Below, one piece after another: positions 37,374 through 47,688 of a stretch of 64,000 nucleotides of DNA. The translations under genes and the position numbers were made by a program. The stretch spans positions 5,084,001-5,148,000 of the forward strand of contig CP085830.1 in the NCBI GenBank assembly GCA_020809705.1. Reading direction: 5' to 3'. Numbering within the stretch: the first letter of the stretch is position 1; each line of letters begins with the position of its first letter. The DNA comes from Calonectria ilicicola. Its lineage: Eukaryota > Ascomycota > Sordariomycetes > Hypocreales > Nectriaceae. A model generated the notes under the pieces. That model did no database searches, was not told the origin of the DNA, and saw only the letters and a program-made list of their open reading frames with translations.

Positions 37374-38897
37374 TTAGTAGCCCTTGCTGTAGCTCTTGAC
37401 ACACTGGCCGTAGGACCAGGTCTTGCCAGGGGGGCAGGCGCAGGTCTTGCTCTTGGTGTCGTAGACCTGGCCCTTGTTGTTGCAGACACAGGCCTTGGAC
37501 TTGGAGTCGTAGGTAGAGTCCTTGCCGCAGACGGGCTGGCAGCCGCCATAAGAAGACCACTCCTGGCCAGCGGGGCAAGCACAGCTCTTGGACTTGGTAT
37601 CGTAGACCATACCCTTCTTGTTGCAGACGCAGGTCTTGGACTTAGCATCGTAGGTGGAGTCCTTGCCGCAGATGTAGGTGCACTTGCCGTAGGCCCAGGT
37701 CATGCCAGAGGGGCAAGAGCAGGTCTTAGACTTGGCATCGTAGGTCTGGCCGTCCTTGTTGCAGACACAAGAGTAGCCCTTGTAGGTAGCCTGGCTACCG
37801 CAGTCAACAGTGCACTTGCCGTTAAGGTAGACCTTTCCGCTGGGGCAAGAGCAGGTCTTGGACTTGGTGTCGTAGATCATGTCCTTCTTGGTGCAGACGC
37901 AGGTCTTGGACTTGGAGTCGTAGGAAGCATCCTTACCGCAGATGGGCTGGCAGCCGTACTGGCCCCACTCCTGACCGGCAGGGCAAGAGCAGCTCTTGGA
38001 CTTGGTATCGTAGACCATACCCTTCTTGTTGCAGACACAGGTCTTGGACTTGGAGTCATAAGAAGCATCCTTACCGCAGACAGGCTGGCAACCGTACTGG
38101 CCCCACTCTTGGCCGGCAGGGCAAGAGCAGCTCTTGGACTTGGTGTCGTAGATCATGCCCTTCTTGTTGCAGATGCAAGACTTGGACTTAGAGTCGTAGG
38201 TAGAGTCCTTGCCACAGATGGGCTGGCAGCCGTACTGGCCATACTCCTGACCAGCGGGGCAAGAGCAAGTCTTGGAGCCAGAGTTGTAGACCATACCCTT
38301 CTTGGTGCAAACACATGTCTTAGACTTGGAGTCGTAGGAAGCATCCTTGCCACAGACGGGCTGGCAACCGTATTGACCATACTCCTGGCCAGCGGGGCAG
38401 GCACAGGTCTTGCTCTTGGTGTCGTAGACCTGACCCTTCTTGGTGCAAACACAAGTCTTGGACTTGGAGTCATAAGAGGCATCCTTGCCGCAGACAGGCT
38501 GGCAACCGTATTGGCCCCACTCCTGACCAGCGGGGCAAGAGCAAGTCTTGCTCTTGGAATCATAGACTTGACCCTTCTTGGTGCAAACGCAGGTCTTGGA
38601 CTTGGAATCATAGGTAGAGTCCTTGCCACAGACGGGCTGGCAGCCGCCATAAGAAGACCACTCCTGGCCAGCGGGGCAAGCACAGCTCTTGGACTTGGTG
38701 TCGTAGATCATGCCCTGCTTGGTGCAAACGCATGCCTTGGACTTGGAGTCGTAGGTGGCGCCAGAGCCGCAGCTAGGAGGAGGGTAGTACTTGTCGTCGC
38801 CGCGGACATTGAGGCCATTGTCAACCTCGGGGTTGGGCAGGGCAGTGACCGTGCTAAGAGCAACGGCCACGTTGAGGAGGAGATGCTTGAAAAGCAT
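37374..38897 (-). CDS. Secreted protein with ten cysteine-rich 46-residue repeats
   Basis: Single exon, 507 residues. A signal peptide (MLFKHLLLNVAVALSTVTAL, cleavage near 20) is followed by a short linker and ten tandem repeats of about 46 residues. Each has six cysteines in a CGKD.(S/A).YDSKSKTCVC..KG..YD(T/S)KSKTC.CPAG pattern, ending GCQP(V/I). Repeats 7 and 8 are the most divergent and a short basic tail KSYSKGY ends the protein. There is no GPI tail or membrane span, so it is probably secreted or wall-bound, with disulphide-knotted modules. The near-identical repeats suggest recent expansion. Function is unknown; an adhesin-like or protective role is a guess. The family was not recognised. 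Confidence 0.85.
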   Translation of the reverse strand: MLFKHLLLNVAVALSTVTALPNPEVDNGLNVRGDDKYYPPPSCGSGATYDSKSKACVCTKQGMIYDTKSKSCACPAGQEWSSYGGCQPVCGKDSTYDSKSKTCVCTKKGQVYDSKSKTCSCPAGQEWGQYGCQPVCGKDASYDSKSKTCVCTKKGQVYDTKSKTCACPAGQEYGQYGCQPVCGKDASYDSKSKTCVCTKKGMVYNSGSKTCSCPAGQEYGQYGCQPICGKDSTYDSKSKSCICNKKGMIYDTKSKSCSCPAGQEWGQYGCQPVCGKDASYDSKSKTCVCNKKGMVYDTKSKSCSCPAGQEWGQYGCQPICGKDASYDSKSKTCVCTKKDMIYDTKSKTCSCPSGKVYLNGKCTVDCGSQATYKGYSCVCNKDGQTYDAKSKTCSCPSGMTWAYGKCTYICGKDSTYDAKSKTCVCNKKGMVYDTKSKSCACPAGQEWSSYGGCQPVCGKDSTYDSKSKACVCNNKGQVYDTKSKTCACPPGKTWSYGQCVKSYSKGY

Positions 38898-41800
38898 GGT
38901 GGGCGAGCTGTACTGCAGACAAGGCTCAAAGTGTTGTGAAGTGAACGTGTGGAAAGGAGACTCTCGAGGCTGTTGAGAGTTGGAAGAGGTGGTTGAGGAC
39001 TCTGTGTTGTTGATGAGCTGAGTGATGGAGATGAGGAGGAAGGTGAGGGGATCTTATATAGATAATCAGATTCAACTTACACGCTCGGGAGCTGGTAGAT
39101 CCATCATCGTTAAGCCCAACAATGGCAGTTTAGCTTGTTCCACATCTAGGACGTGCCTGTCACCAGAGCGAGCCAATAACCTGGATCCCGATTTAGAAAC
39201 CACCTCTGATAATATCCACCTTTGTTTGAAAAGCCAATCGGTCAAGATTTGGGACGCCACGCTGAGTCTAGCCTTCTGACCTAGATGCCAGCGCTGGGAT
39301 ATTCCAATTGACGTGGTACCTGTGAGAGCACTGCTAAAGTGAATCAAGCTGGAAGCGACCATCGTATGGGGAAAACATAAAAAAAAGCATGATTAAGCCT
39401 CAAAGCCCAATACGAGCTGCAGGAAGTGCACGCTAAACTTCAAGAGGGAACCGTTGTCATTGCTTATTCAAGTCTAGCCCGTGGTCGATCCAATAAAGGC
39501 GAAGCGATGGCAGACTCAGCGTTTCGTTTGGTGTGCACTAACTCGGATCTCGGGCGCCTAGAACAGGGGGCAGACCAACTTGTCAATCTATGTAGCGAGG
39601 GCAAAGAAGCTGAGTCGCGCCACCAGCAAAGGATTTACGGTGTGGCGCTGACGCTACCAGCCGGTGTTTTTCATTCAGACGGCGCGTACGAAGGTGGTGC
39701 CGTCCACCTTTGTGCCCTTTTTGGGGCCGGGGCGCTTCAATAATGTGAAAAGGGACACTACTAAGCGCCTCTATAGGGAGACAAAAGGGACTGGTGTGGG
39801 CGGCAATTGCTGGGCGATACGCCCAAACAGGAAGACTGAGAGACCACGGCGTCCCCATTCAGGCAGGCCACAAAGAGGACGGCCAGACCAGGCGAATTCC
39901 GCGCAAAGCTCGGGTGCACAATGTGCTGCACGAGCGGAGAAAGCGGGGAAGCTCATTCAAGGTTATCATCAGTTCCTCGCGAGGCAAATAGAGTAGTCAA
40001 GCAGCGCTCGTGTGCAGGCATAGGCTCGAGGGGATGTGCATGCTCGGATACCCGGGAGGATTCGAGCGACATCCGTGGTCGGGCGATCTCCCGAACCATG
40101 CCATGGCACGAGGGTCAGGGCGTTATTTCGCTTCAGCCGTCCTCAGCTCCGACTTCCCAGAGGCTGCCACGTCGGTCCTCGCACGTCGGTCCTCGCACTA
40201 GCCGTTGCGAAAGAAGCCATGTCTTGTGTCTTGCCCTGTGCACAATGCTTTAACAGGTAAGCCCTACTGCGCAGCGCAAGCAGCCGTGAAAGCCTTTGTG
40301 GAGCGGCCGGGCCTCCTGGGCCAGGTCCCGTAGGGCTCGGTAGTTGCTTTTGCCAAGCCCGGGGCGACAGGCACAGGGCGAGGCGAAGCAGGGATGGCAG
40401 CTGTTCAGGGTGCAAGAATACGAGCTCAGACAGTGTCGCAGAGGACGACCAGCGGCTTCGATTGGCTGCGTTGCGAGTGCCGCACGCAGGACGGAGCCAT
40501 GCACACTGGACAGCCTATGCAGCTCTCATTGGCTGCGTGGTGCTTGGGGAACCCCGGCACCGGTTACGATTGGGCTGCGGCCCAGGTCGGAACCTGAAGA
40601 TCGCTAAATTTAGCCTAGGGCAAGACAAGACAGCAGCAAGAGAGAGGGGAGAGGGGGGGATGGACCAGCTGAACTGTACTGGGGCCAACCAAAGATGCTG
40701 CTCCCGTCAAGCCATCTATCGCCTCAATGGCCGTCGCAGCCAGCCAGCGTAGCCATGGCAATTTCCACCATCCCTCCTTCATCTATTTCCGGATACGGCC
40801 TCTTTGGGAGCGAGCGAGCGTGTGTCGGGTTACAGGTGGCCGTTTGGGTCCGTATTCATTCAGTCATGCCTTCATCATCACAGTGGCGCTTTTCTCGTCG
40901 TGTGCTCTCGGCGACTAAACAATGCCCTCATTCAGCTCTGATTGACGGCCCAGATCACCGGGCGCTCCACCCTCCCATGCACGGCGGGCCCGCTCTATCC
41001 GTGTACTCCGAAACATGTTGGTCCCGGCCCAAGAAAACGTGACGGGCTGGAATACTGACCTGCAGCAACAGCAATATGCGGGAATAGGGAATAGTCAATT
41101 TGGGTTAACATGGCCGCTCCCAGGTCCAGGTGCTGTGCAATCCACACCGCCGAAGCTTAATACAGGGATCTTCCCCAGAACGTGTCCGGCCGAGTTGGTA
41201 ACTAGTCGATCCGCACGGTAACAGAACAGGCCAAATTCGTCGATCTGATCGCCATTAACTGCAACAGTTCCGAGTTCCCGAACGGATCAGCATCTGGCTA
41301 CCTACAAAGGTCCATGGCTCGAGATATGAATTTAGTCATAGTTGCGTTTTTTTTTTCTCCGACACCAAACCGAATCCTTAATGTAGTAGCACCTTCTAGT
41401 GACTATATTTGACGTCACTGTTACAAGCTAGCTATTATAGTCTCCGTGCAATGGTTTCCGCTATGCAAGTGATTATTCTTTCATAAAATCGTTACACTAG
41501 TTCAGATGCGCTTTGTGCAAGCTCGTTCCACCAACAAAATATCATGTTGGCACTAATGTACCCGAAGGCCGTCGAGGCTTTGCCACTACCAATAAGGCCG
41601 ACATACAAGCCACCAGTGACCCAGCCATGACTTGAGCCTGGGTCATCGGGTCTTATTTTTAAGGCTAGGGGCAAGCGATGAAAGACTTTATTTACCCCTG
41701 TCCTGGAGGCTTCAAGCTACTCTCCCGCAGGAGGGGGGTGTGAAGTGGAACGTGGCAGATTTTGATCAGCCACGGCTGAATGTACATATCACCAGACGCA

Positions 41801-44362
41801 ACAATGATCCAAGTAGCAACTCGATGCGGGGGTTATGAGGTAAACCGCGCATCTCAGCTCGGATGTCGGTGATGAGACAGACTGATAATTTCCGCCAAGA
41901 CATACAGGGAGGTTGGAGTTGGTTGTGTGTGAGAATTCGAGACAATGGCATGGCATGGGAGGAAACAATAAGTCCACATGGCAGGCAGGCCGGTGAATCC
42001 GGATCTATTGTACATATGAGACATTATATCAATCCGCTTCTCGATCAGGAATCCTTGACGATTGGGTCAGAAATGACAGCTTGATGCGAAGCTATCTCAA
42101 TCCTTCGGAGTCGAGACTGGACCATCGGCGTGTTGGTGCGGCCATCGGCATCGGGGACCCGGCGAGCCAACCACCCGGCCCTCATGCAGTCATTCTATCC
42201 CCTGATGAGAGGCTGAAGTCCTATCTGTGTTACATTGCGCATGACCCATGCCAAGTGGTTGCCAAGGCCGGTAGTTAAGGGTTGGCAGGAGTCTCGCCCC
42301 CAACCCTTGCCAATCCTACCCTGCACCTCAAGTTTTTTTTTTCGCCTCACACTTGAACAATGACCAGAAGGCAAATGGTGCTCCTTGAGTATGTTTTTAT
42401 AGGTGTGATTGATGGTGAAAACTTTATCAGTGTTCAAACGGGTGTCATGGAAAAAGTCAATTCGAAAGCTTGTAGTTATGTAAAGTTGGGTGGAGCAGCA
42501 ACGGTAGCCTTCACCCCGCATCTCCACTGCACTTGGTGGCAACAACTCCTTGAGCTTCTTCTTTTGCAACCAAATGTGAATGATTGATTCAAGATGGGAC
42601 TGGCTTCTTGGTATACTTCTTACATAATGACGGCATTGGAACACGCTTTGCACCCACAGGGTAGCAACCACAGGACCCCGACCACCACAGTTGCATTTGA
42701 ATGCATTGATTGTAAAACTAGAGGCACCGTTGTTGTAGCGCGGGGATTGATTGCAACACTACATTTAAGTTCTGGTCTATGGAACGTTGCAAGACCTATA
42801 GGCTGGTTACCAGTTCCCCGGAAAGCATACTAATTTGACCATGGTGATTGCACCCCATTGCCCCGATCGTCAGACATAACACCTCTTCATGCCCACCATA
42901 TTAATCAAGCATAGCCAAGTTGAAACCAGACGATGTCTGTCTTGGTTTGAGCGAATGAAAAACTGTCTTTGCACACGTGATCGGAATAACGGCAATGGAG
43001 GAAAGGGGGATTGTCTTATTGAGACATTCAGCTGGAACCCAAAATATTGTTTTACCGCATCTATGACGCCAAAGGCTCTATGTGTTTAACAGGTTGAGTA
43101 GACGCGCGCTTCGCTTTGAGCTGAGCGACTCAAGCCCAAAACGCGTCCTCGCGTCGATCGCGTCGGGGGACAAAAATACGCCGACACAATAAGTGGACCT
43201 GGCCAATCACCACCACATTGCCTGATCTAAAGTGCTCGATGCTGTGCGAGCGTAAAGAATTGGATGGCGAATGGTTTGGGAGTCCATCTTCATTTTTCGT
43301 TGAAGCTGGGATAGCTTGCTCGGAATCTGCAAGAATAACCCAAATGGTGATATGTATAGACACGCGTGCCTCAGAGCTTGCGATATTGACTGTTAGCCCT
43401 GCTCACACGACGCCCAGCAATGGGGGTTGATCCGGATTTATAGCGCTTTGTTCTTTTGTAGACCCTTTACTCTCTCCATAGACAACAAACTGTGAAACCA
43501 ATCGTTAGCGAGGGGAACGCCATTGTCGGATAGGTATGAATGAACTGACGACGACCTAAGAGTCACTCGTGTTGTACCAAGTTTCCTCCTCATTCCATCC
43601 CCCCTTTTCCCCTTGCGCCTTAAACACTTAACGTTGGCCAAGATTGACATGGCGGTTTCGTAAGAATCCGCAGCATTACAATTTTAGGTACTGGGACCTG
43701 CATTTACAATGCGGGCTGATCAAGACACTGTCTTAGTTTGATTTCAGGCTTGGATGGAATTCAATCTTGCGGGGCAGCATTGAGGTTTCCTAGCTAATCA
43801 TATTACGATGAAACTTGGTGATTGTGCTTTCCATTGGCTATCAAACTTGTGTGTATCTCGTACTTTGCTCGACTTTTGAAAAAAAAAACCATCTATTATT
43901 CTTATTATCCATCTACAGCTACCTCGATTTGCCATCCAAGTCCCTGATTCGCCTCTCTGGAGAGCGCTAAGGATGACTGTGCCTTATCCAAGGCTTGATG
44001 GTGTGGGGATTCTGGTGATGTGGTCTCGAGAGCGACGTGGAATCGTGGAATGTAAACCCCTGGATACGCGTTTCTATAGGTGAGTATTTAGACGTATGTC
44101 TTAGCTTCGCAAATTAAATCGGCGCCGTTGACTCGTGGATTAATTTAGATAGATTGCAGGATGTGATGCCCTGTCCTGATGCATGTGCTGTTGTGTCTTT
44201 CTCTTTAAATTTATAATGCGGATGACCGGGGCAACCATCTTGTCCAAGGAGCAAAACCTATTTCTTCAAGTTCTTATAACCCAGTCTTTCCCTTACGGCG
44301 TCTAAACATACTCTACCTTTGAAGTATTCCGGTCAAAACGCTCCAGACTTTTGATTCCATCG
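38898..44362. other. 5.5-kb stretch without a recognised gene
   Basis: The left 200 bases are the promoter of the cysteine-repeat gene. Beyond that, dozens of short frames overlap on both strands and none shows a family signature, a signal peptide with a following domain, or splice-joined extension. A direct repeat of CACGTCGGTCCTCG occurs near 40169-40196. The stretch from 44000 to 44362 is the promoter of the WSC gene. A non-coding RNA or a fast-evolving gene cannot be excluded. Confidence 0.5.
39053..39060 (-). promoter_or_regulatory. TATA-like box of the cysteine-repeat gene
   Basis: TATATAAG on the minus strand, about 155 bp upstream of the ATG at 38897. Position and sequence fit a core promoter. 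Confidence 0.4.
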
Positions 44363-47109
44363 ATGGGGGCCACCATCAAACACCTTCTGCCCTTGGCGGC
44401 ATTATGGTCCCTATTTCCAGCGCTTGCTCTGTCACAAGCAACTCCATTTATCGTGCAGGCTGCCCCAGGACCCGATAGTATTTTCCCATCTATTTTTGGA
44501 TCATCTTTTGATGTGCAATCATCAAGATATATTGGGAATCCTACTAGTCTGGGAGTTTTTACCAATGGACCACGGGCTTTGGTACAGGTGTCATTTTGTC
44601 AACGGGATTAGCCCAGAACGCCATGCTGGGAAATACCCCAAATGGTACGGTACCAATAATGACGGGGCAATATTGTCCGGACGGATTCAATTATGCGTCC
44701 CTCGGGCTCACTTTCACGCCGACTGTGACCCAGACCATCCAATTTACTCTTTTATTTGCAACTTACGAAGATCCGTAAGTCTTATTCTGAAAGTTTCGCC
44801 GGGAATAACAACTAATATTGAATAGAAATTGTTTAACGACTGCTCCGGATACCATGGGCATGGTTCTTTTACCTAGTGGCACGCAGGTTGTGAGTCAAAA
44901 CTCTCAAGATCCGAGTGTGATAGCAACAAACACCAGAATGTCTTACACCCGACAAGGGAGTAGGATGTCCTACTCCCTAAGCGCCACCGCTGGCCAAAAT
45001 TACCAAATGGCCTTCTATGTTTGTAATGGGGGTGATACAGAATATGATTCGGCTTTACTATTCAATGCTCTGCTTCTGCCTACCAGCACATCCCCAGCGA
45101 CCCCTGTCTCTACCCCCGTCTCTATACCTTCAAATACCCCAAGTGTATCTTCCACCCCCGGTTCCACCCCTACCTCCACACCTTCAAATACACCAAATGT
45201 ATCTTCCACCCCCAATTCTACCCCCGGTTCTACGCCTGGTTCTACCACCTCCACGACAGGGATAATCGCAATTGCTTCTGGCAGTGTTAGCCCAGTCGCA
45301 TCGACCAACTCAACTCCCAACCCTACTTCAACACCAGATAGTACTGGTACTCCAAGTAGCATTGGAACTACAGGTACTGCTACAACAGGCATAGTTGCTA
45401 TCGCTTCTGCCAGTGTCAGCTCAACTGGACAGGCTAGCTCGACCACCAAGACTGGCACAGCCACTGAAACTGTTTCAACAAGTAGCACCACAAACAGCAT
45501 CTCGGATAATCTTTCATTAGGGAGTACCAGTACCACCGAAAGCAGTAGTACTGCACCTTCAGTACCCAGTGCCATGGTAAATCTATCCGCTGAAATTGGC
45601 TACTCTAAGCAATCAATCTAACAATTTCTTATAGGCAACAACAACCCAAAGTAGCTCCACAATCCCCATATCGTCATCAGCTGCCACTAATATACCTGAA
45701 CTATCAAACTATAAGTTTGCTGGATGTCTTGGGTCTAAGCTAGGCTACCCAGGCTTTTCAGAAGTTGGAAAAGATGCCAAAATGGTGCCCTCATTGTGTC
45801 TTTCTATGGGAGCTGGGCACAAATATATTGGTGTGGTTAATGAGTAAGTGGATTGCTCGATTTGATGCCCATGGATGACTAATATTTGGACAGCACCTGT
45901 TATGCAAGCGACACCCTCGATAATACGGCTCTTGTGGGCACTGGGCAGTGTAATATTCGCTGTCCTGGAGATGACACATTGTTTTGTGGTGGATTCGTTG
46001 ATACCTCGAGCAGCCAAAAAATGCGTCGTTCCTCTGGAAACTATGAAAGGGATGCCCCGGCCAATGTTCTTTTAACCCTCTATACTGCAGTGGGAGATGA
46101 AACAATCACTGAAGCAGTGGCTACTGAAACGGTTACTGTGCCCGGTGGAACTGAGATTGAGACCGTTGTTGTAACAAACACGGAAGAAATCTGGATCACC
46201 ACCATTACTTATACGACAATTGATGCTGCTCACCCCACCTTCTTGATCATCACAGAATTCTGCACGTCATACTGCCCGGTTTGTCGTGAGCCTCACCGTG
46301 CGACTGTGCAAATGGCAACCATCACTATGCCTTGTCACGTGTGCGGGGAACACGGTGAAAGCAATGTTGTACTCACTGTACCGACCGCGGTTCTGAATAA
46401 TGCGGCACAAACATTGGTCGAGAACCCATACGGAGCGGGAGGTGCCCTGCCAACAGAATACGTCGGGAATGATCACGTCGTGCATAACATACCGAATGAA
46501 GACACGAGTGTTGAAAGTCAAGGCGGCCAAGGAAAAGACACGAATCAACAATACCAAAGCCCACAAATAGGCGCAGGAGAGTCCTCAGGATTGAATGCAG
46601 ACTTGAAGTCCAGTGAACAAGACATTGACGGATCTTATGAGGATATGATGAACTCTGGACATCAGAGTGGGCCTACTAATTCTGGGTCTGAGGAAGAGTC
46701 ATCCGGGTCTGGGTTGAAAGGAGAGGATAACCTCGCTCCAGAGTCAAACACTGCATCTTTTAATTCTGGGACTGAAGGTTCTCAGTCTGGGTCCCAGGAG
46801 GGCTATGTTGTGCCTGAAACCAAGGCAGAATCACCCAATTCCGATTCTAATGGGAGCGGATCCAACTCTGAAGCAAAAGAAGCGCCTGGAAATTCGAGCG
46901 GATCAGAATCCGAAGTACAACAGTCATACGACACACTGGTCAATGGGCCATCCTCTTTTACAGCACTGCCAAAAACTGGCCAAGGTATACGGCCCGAATC
47001 GACAGGACTTCCAGTTGCTATCGAACAGTCAAGAGGAAGCATATGTACGACAACAGATATTGGGCTCTTGATTGGATTCAGTCTTGTTGCCTTGATGATT
47101 ACATTGTAA
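44363..47109 (+). CDS. WSC-domain, serine-rich GPI-type surface protein (one frameshift)
   Basis: Exons 44363-44774, 44826-45576, 45635-45843 and 45894-47109, with GT-AG introns of 51, 58 and 50 bp. A signal peptide (cleaved near ALALS) leads to a beta-rich domain (GVFTNGP, then GFGTGVILSTG, then FATYEDP and ALLFNALLLP), then a Ser/Thr/Pro linker with STP..STPS repeats. A WSC domain follows (YKFAGCLGSKLGYPGFS, CYASDTLDNTALV, CNIRCPGDDTLFCGG), then a TTIT segment, a Cys patch (CTSYCPVC, CHVCGEH), a Ser/Gly/Glu-rich stretch and a hydrophobic GPI-type tail. WSC domains bind wall glycans. The frame breaks near 44565-44580: GVFTNGP is in one frame and FGTGVILSTG in another, with no intron of usable length. 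This is either a real disabling deletion or a sequence error. Confidence 0.75.
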
Positions 47110-47688
47110 ACAAATGCTAGGAGACTTGGTCTTAGCCCCGGTATATAGACTTTTCAGACGACAAACTTTAATACGTAGCATAGTACATTTCATTTGTTTT
47201 GTTCTTGGACTTCTATTGAATCGAAATATATATGTGACTAGCACGATTCATGTTGACATTCTAATTGAGGGTTGGAAATAAGGTTTGGCCAAAGATTGCA
47301 GCACCTGACAGGGAAGCATGATGCGGAATCATTTATTTAACAAAAGTAATTTGTCGATTTGAAAAAAAGAATATAGAGGGAAGCGATCAATCAGTTTGTT
47401 ACCAGTTATCGCTTGCATACATCTTCCGCAATGACGCAGAGGCTGTTTCCTTTCCTGCATTAGATTTGCAATCTGCTCTTTAAAAGCACTGCCTTTGATT
47501 TAATGCATGGCCGCATTCAATGTTACAGGAAAACCTAACCCTTTCACCAACCATCCGACCAGAGCTGATGGCTTATAAAATATCAGCCAGTATCTGATAC
47601 GGTTCATGCGGCTTTACGAACTCGAAGAAACCGACTTATTTTCTGCATGTTTCCGTCGGACACTAATAGAAACCCATAAAGGCTACTC
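47110..47688. other. Intergenic between convergent genes
   Basis: Terminator space; no gene seen. An alternative minus frame at 47604-47867 overlaps the end of the next gene and is taken as a shadow. Confidence 0.5.

Noticed and set aside
38109..38939. Long plus-strand open frame of 276 codons
   Set aside because: It is the mirror of the cysteine-repeat gene, whose repeated codons keep the opposite strand open. Its composition is Ala/Leu/Gly repeats with no start context or signature.
40169..40196. Short direct repeat as a CRISPR or satellite array
   Set aside because: Only two adjacent units of about 14 bp; no array.
42195..42671. Minus-strand frame of 158 codons
   Set aside because: Basic, low-similarity sequence with overlapping frames on the other strand; no domain, no signal peptide and no neighbours to support it.
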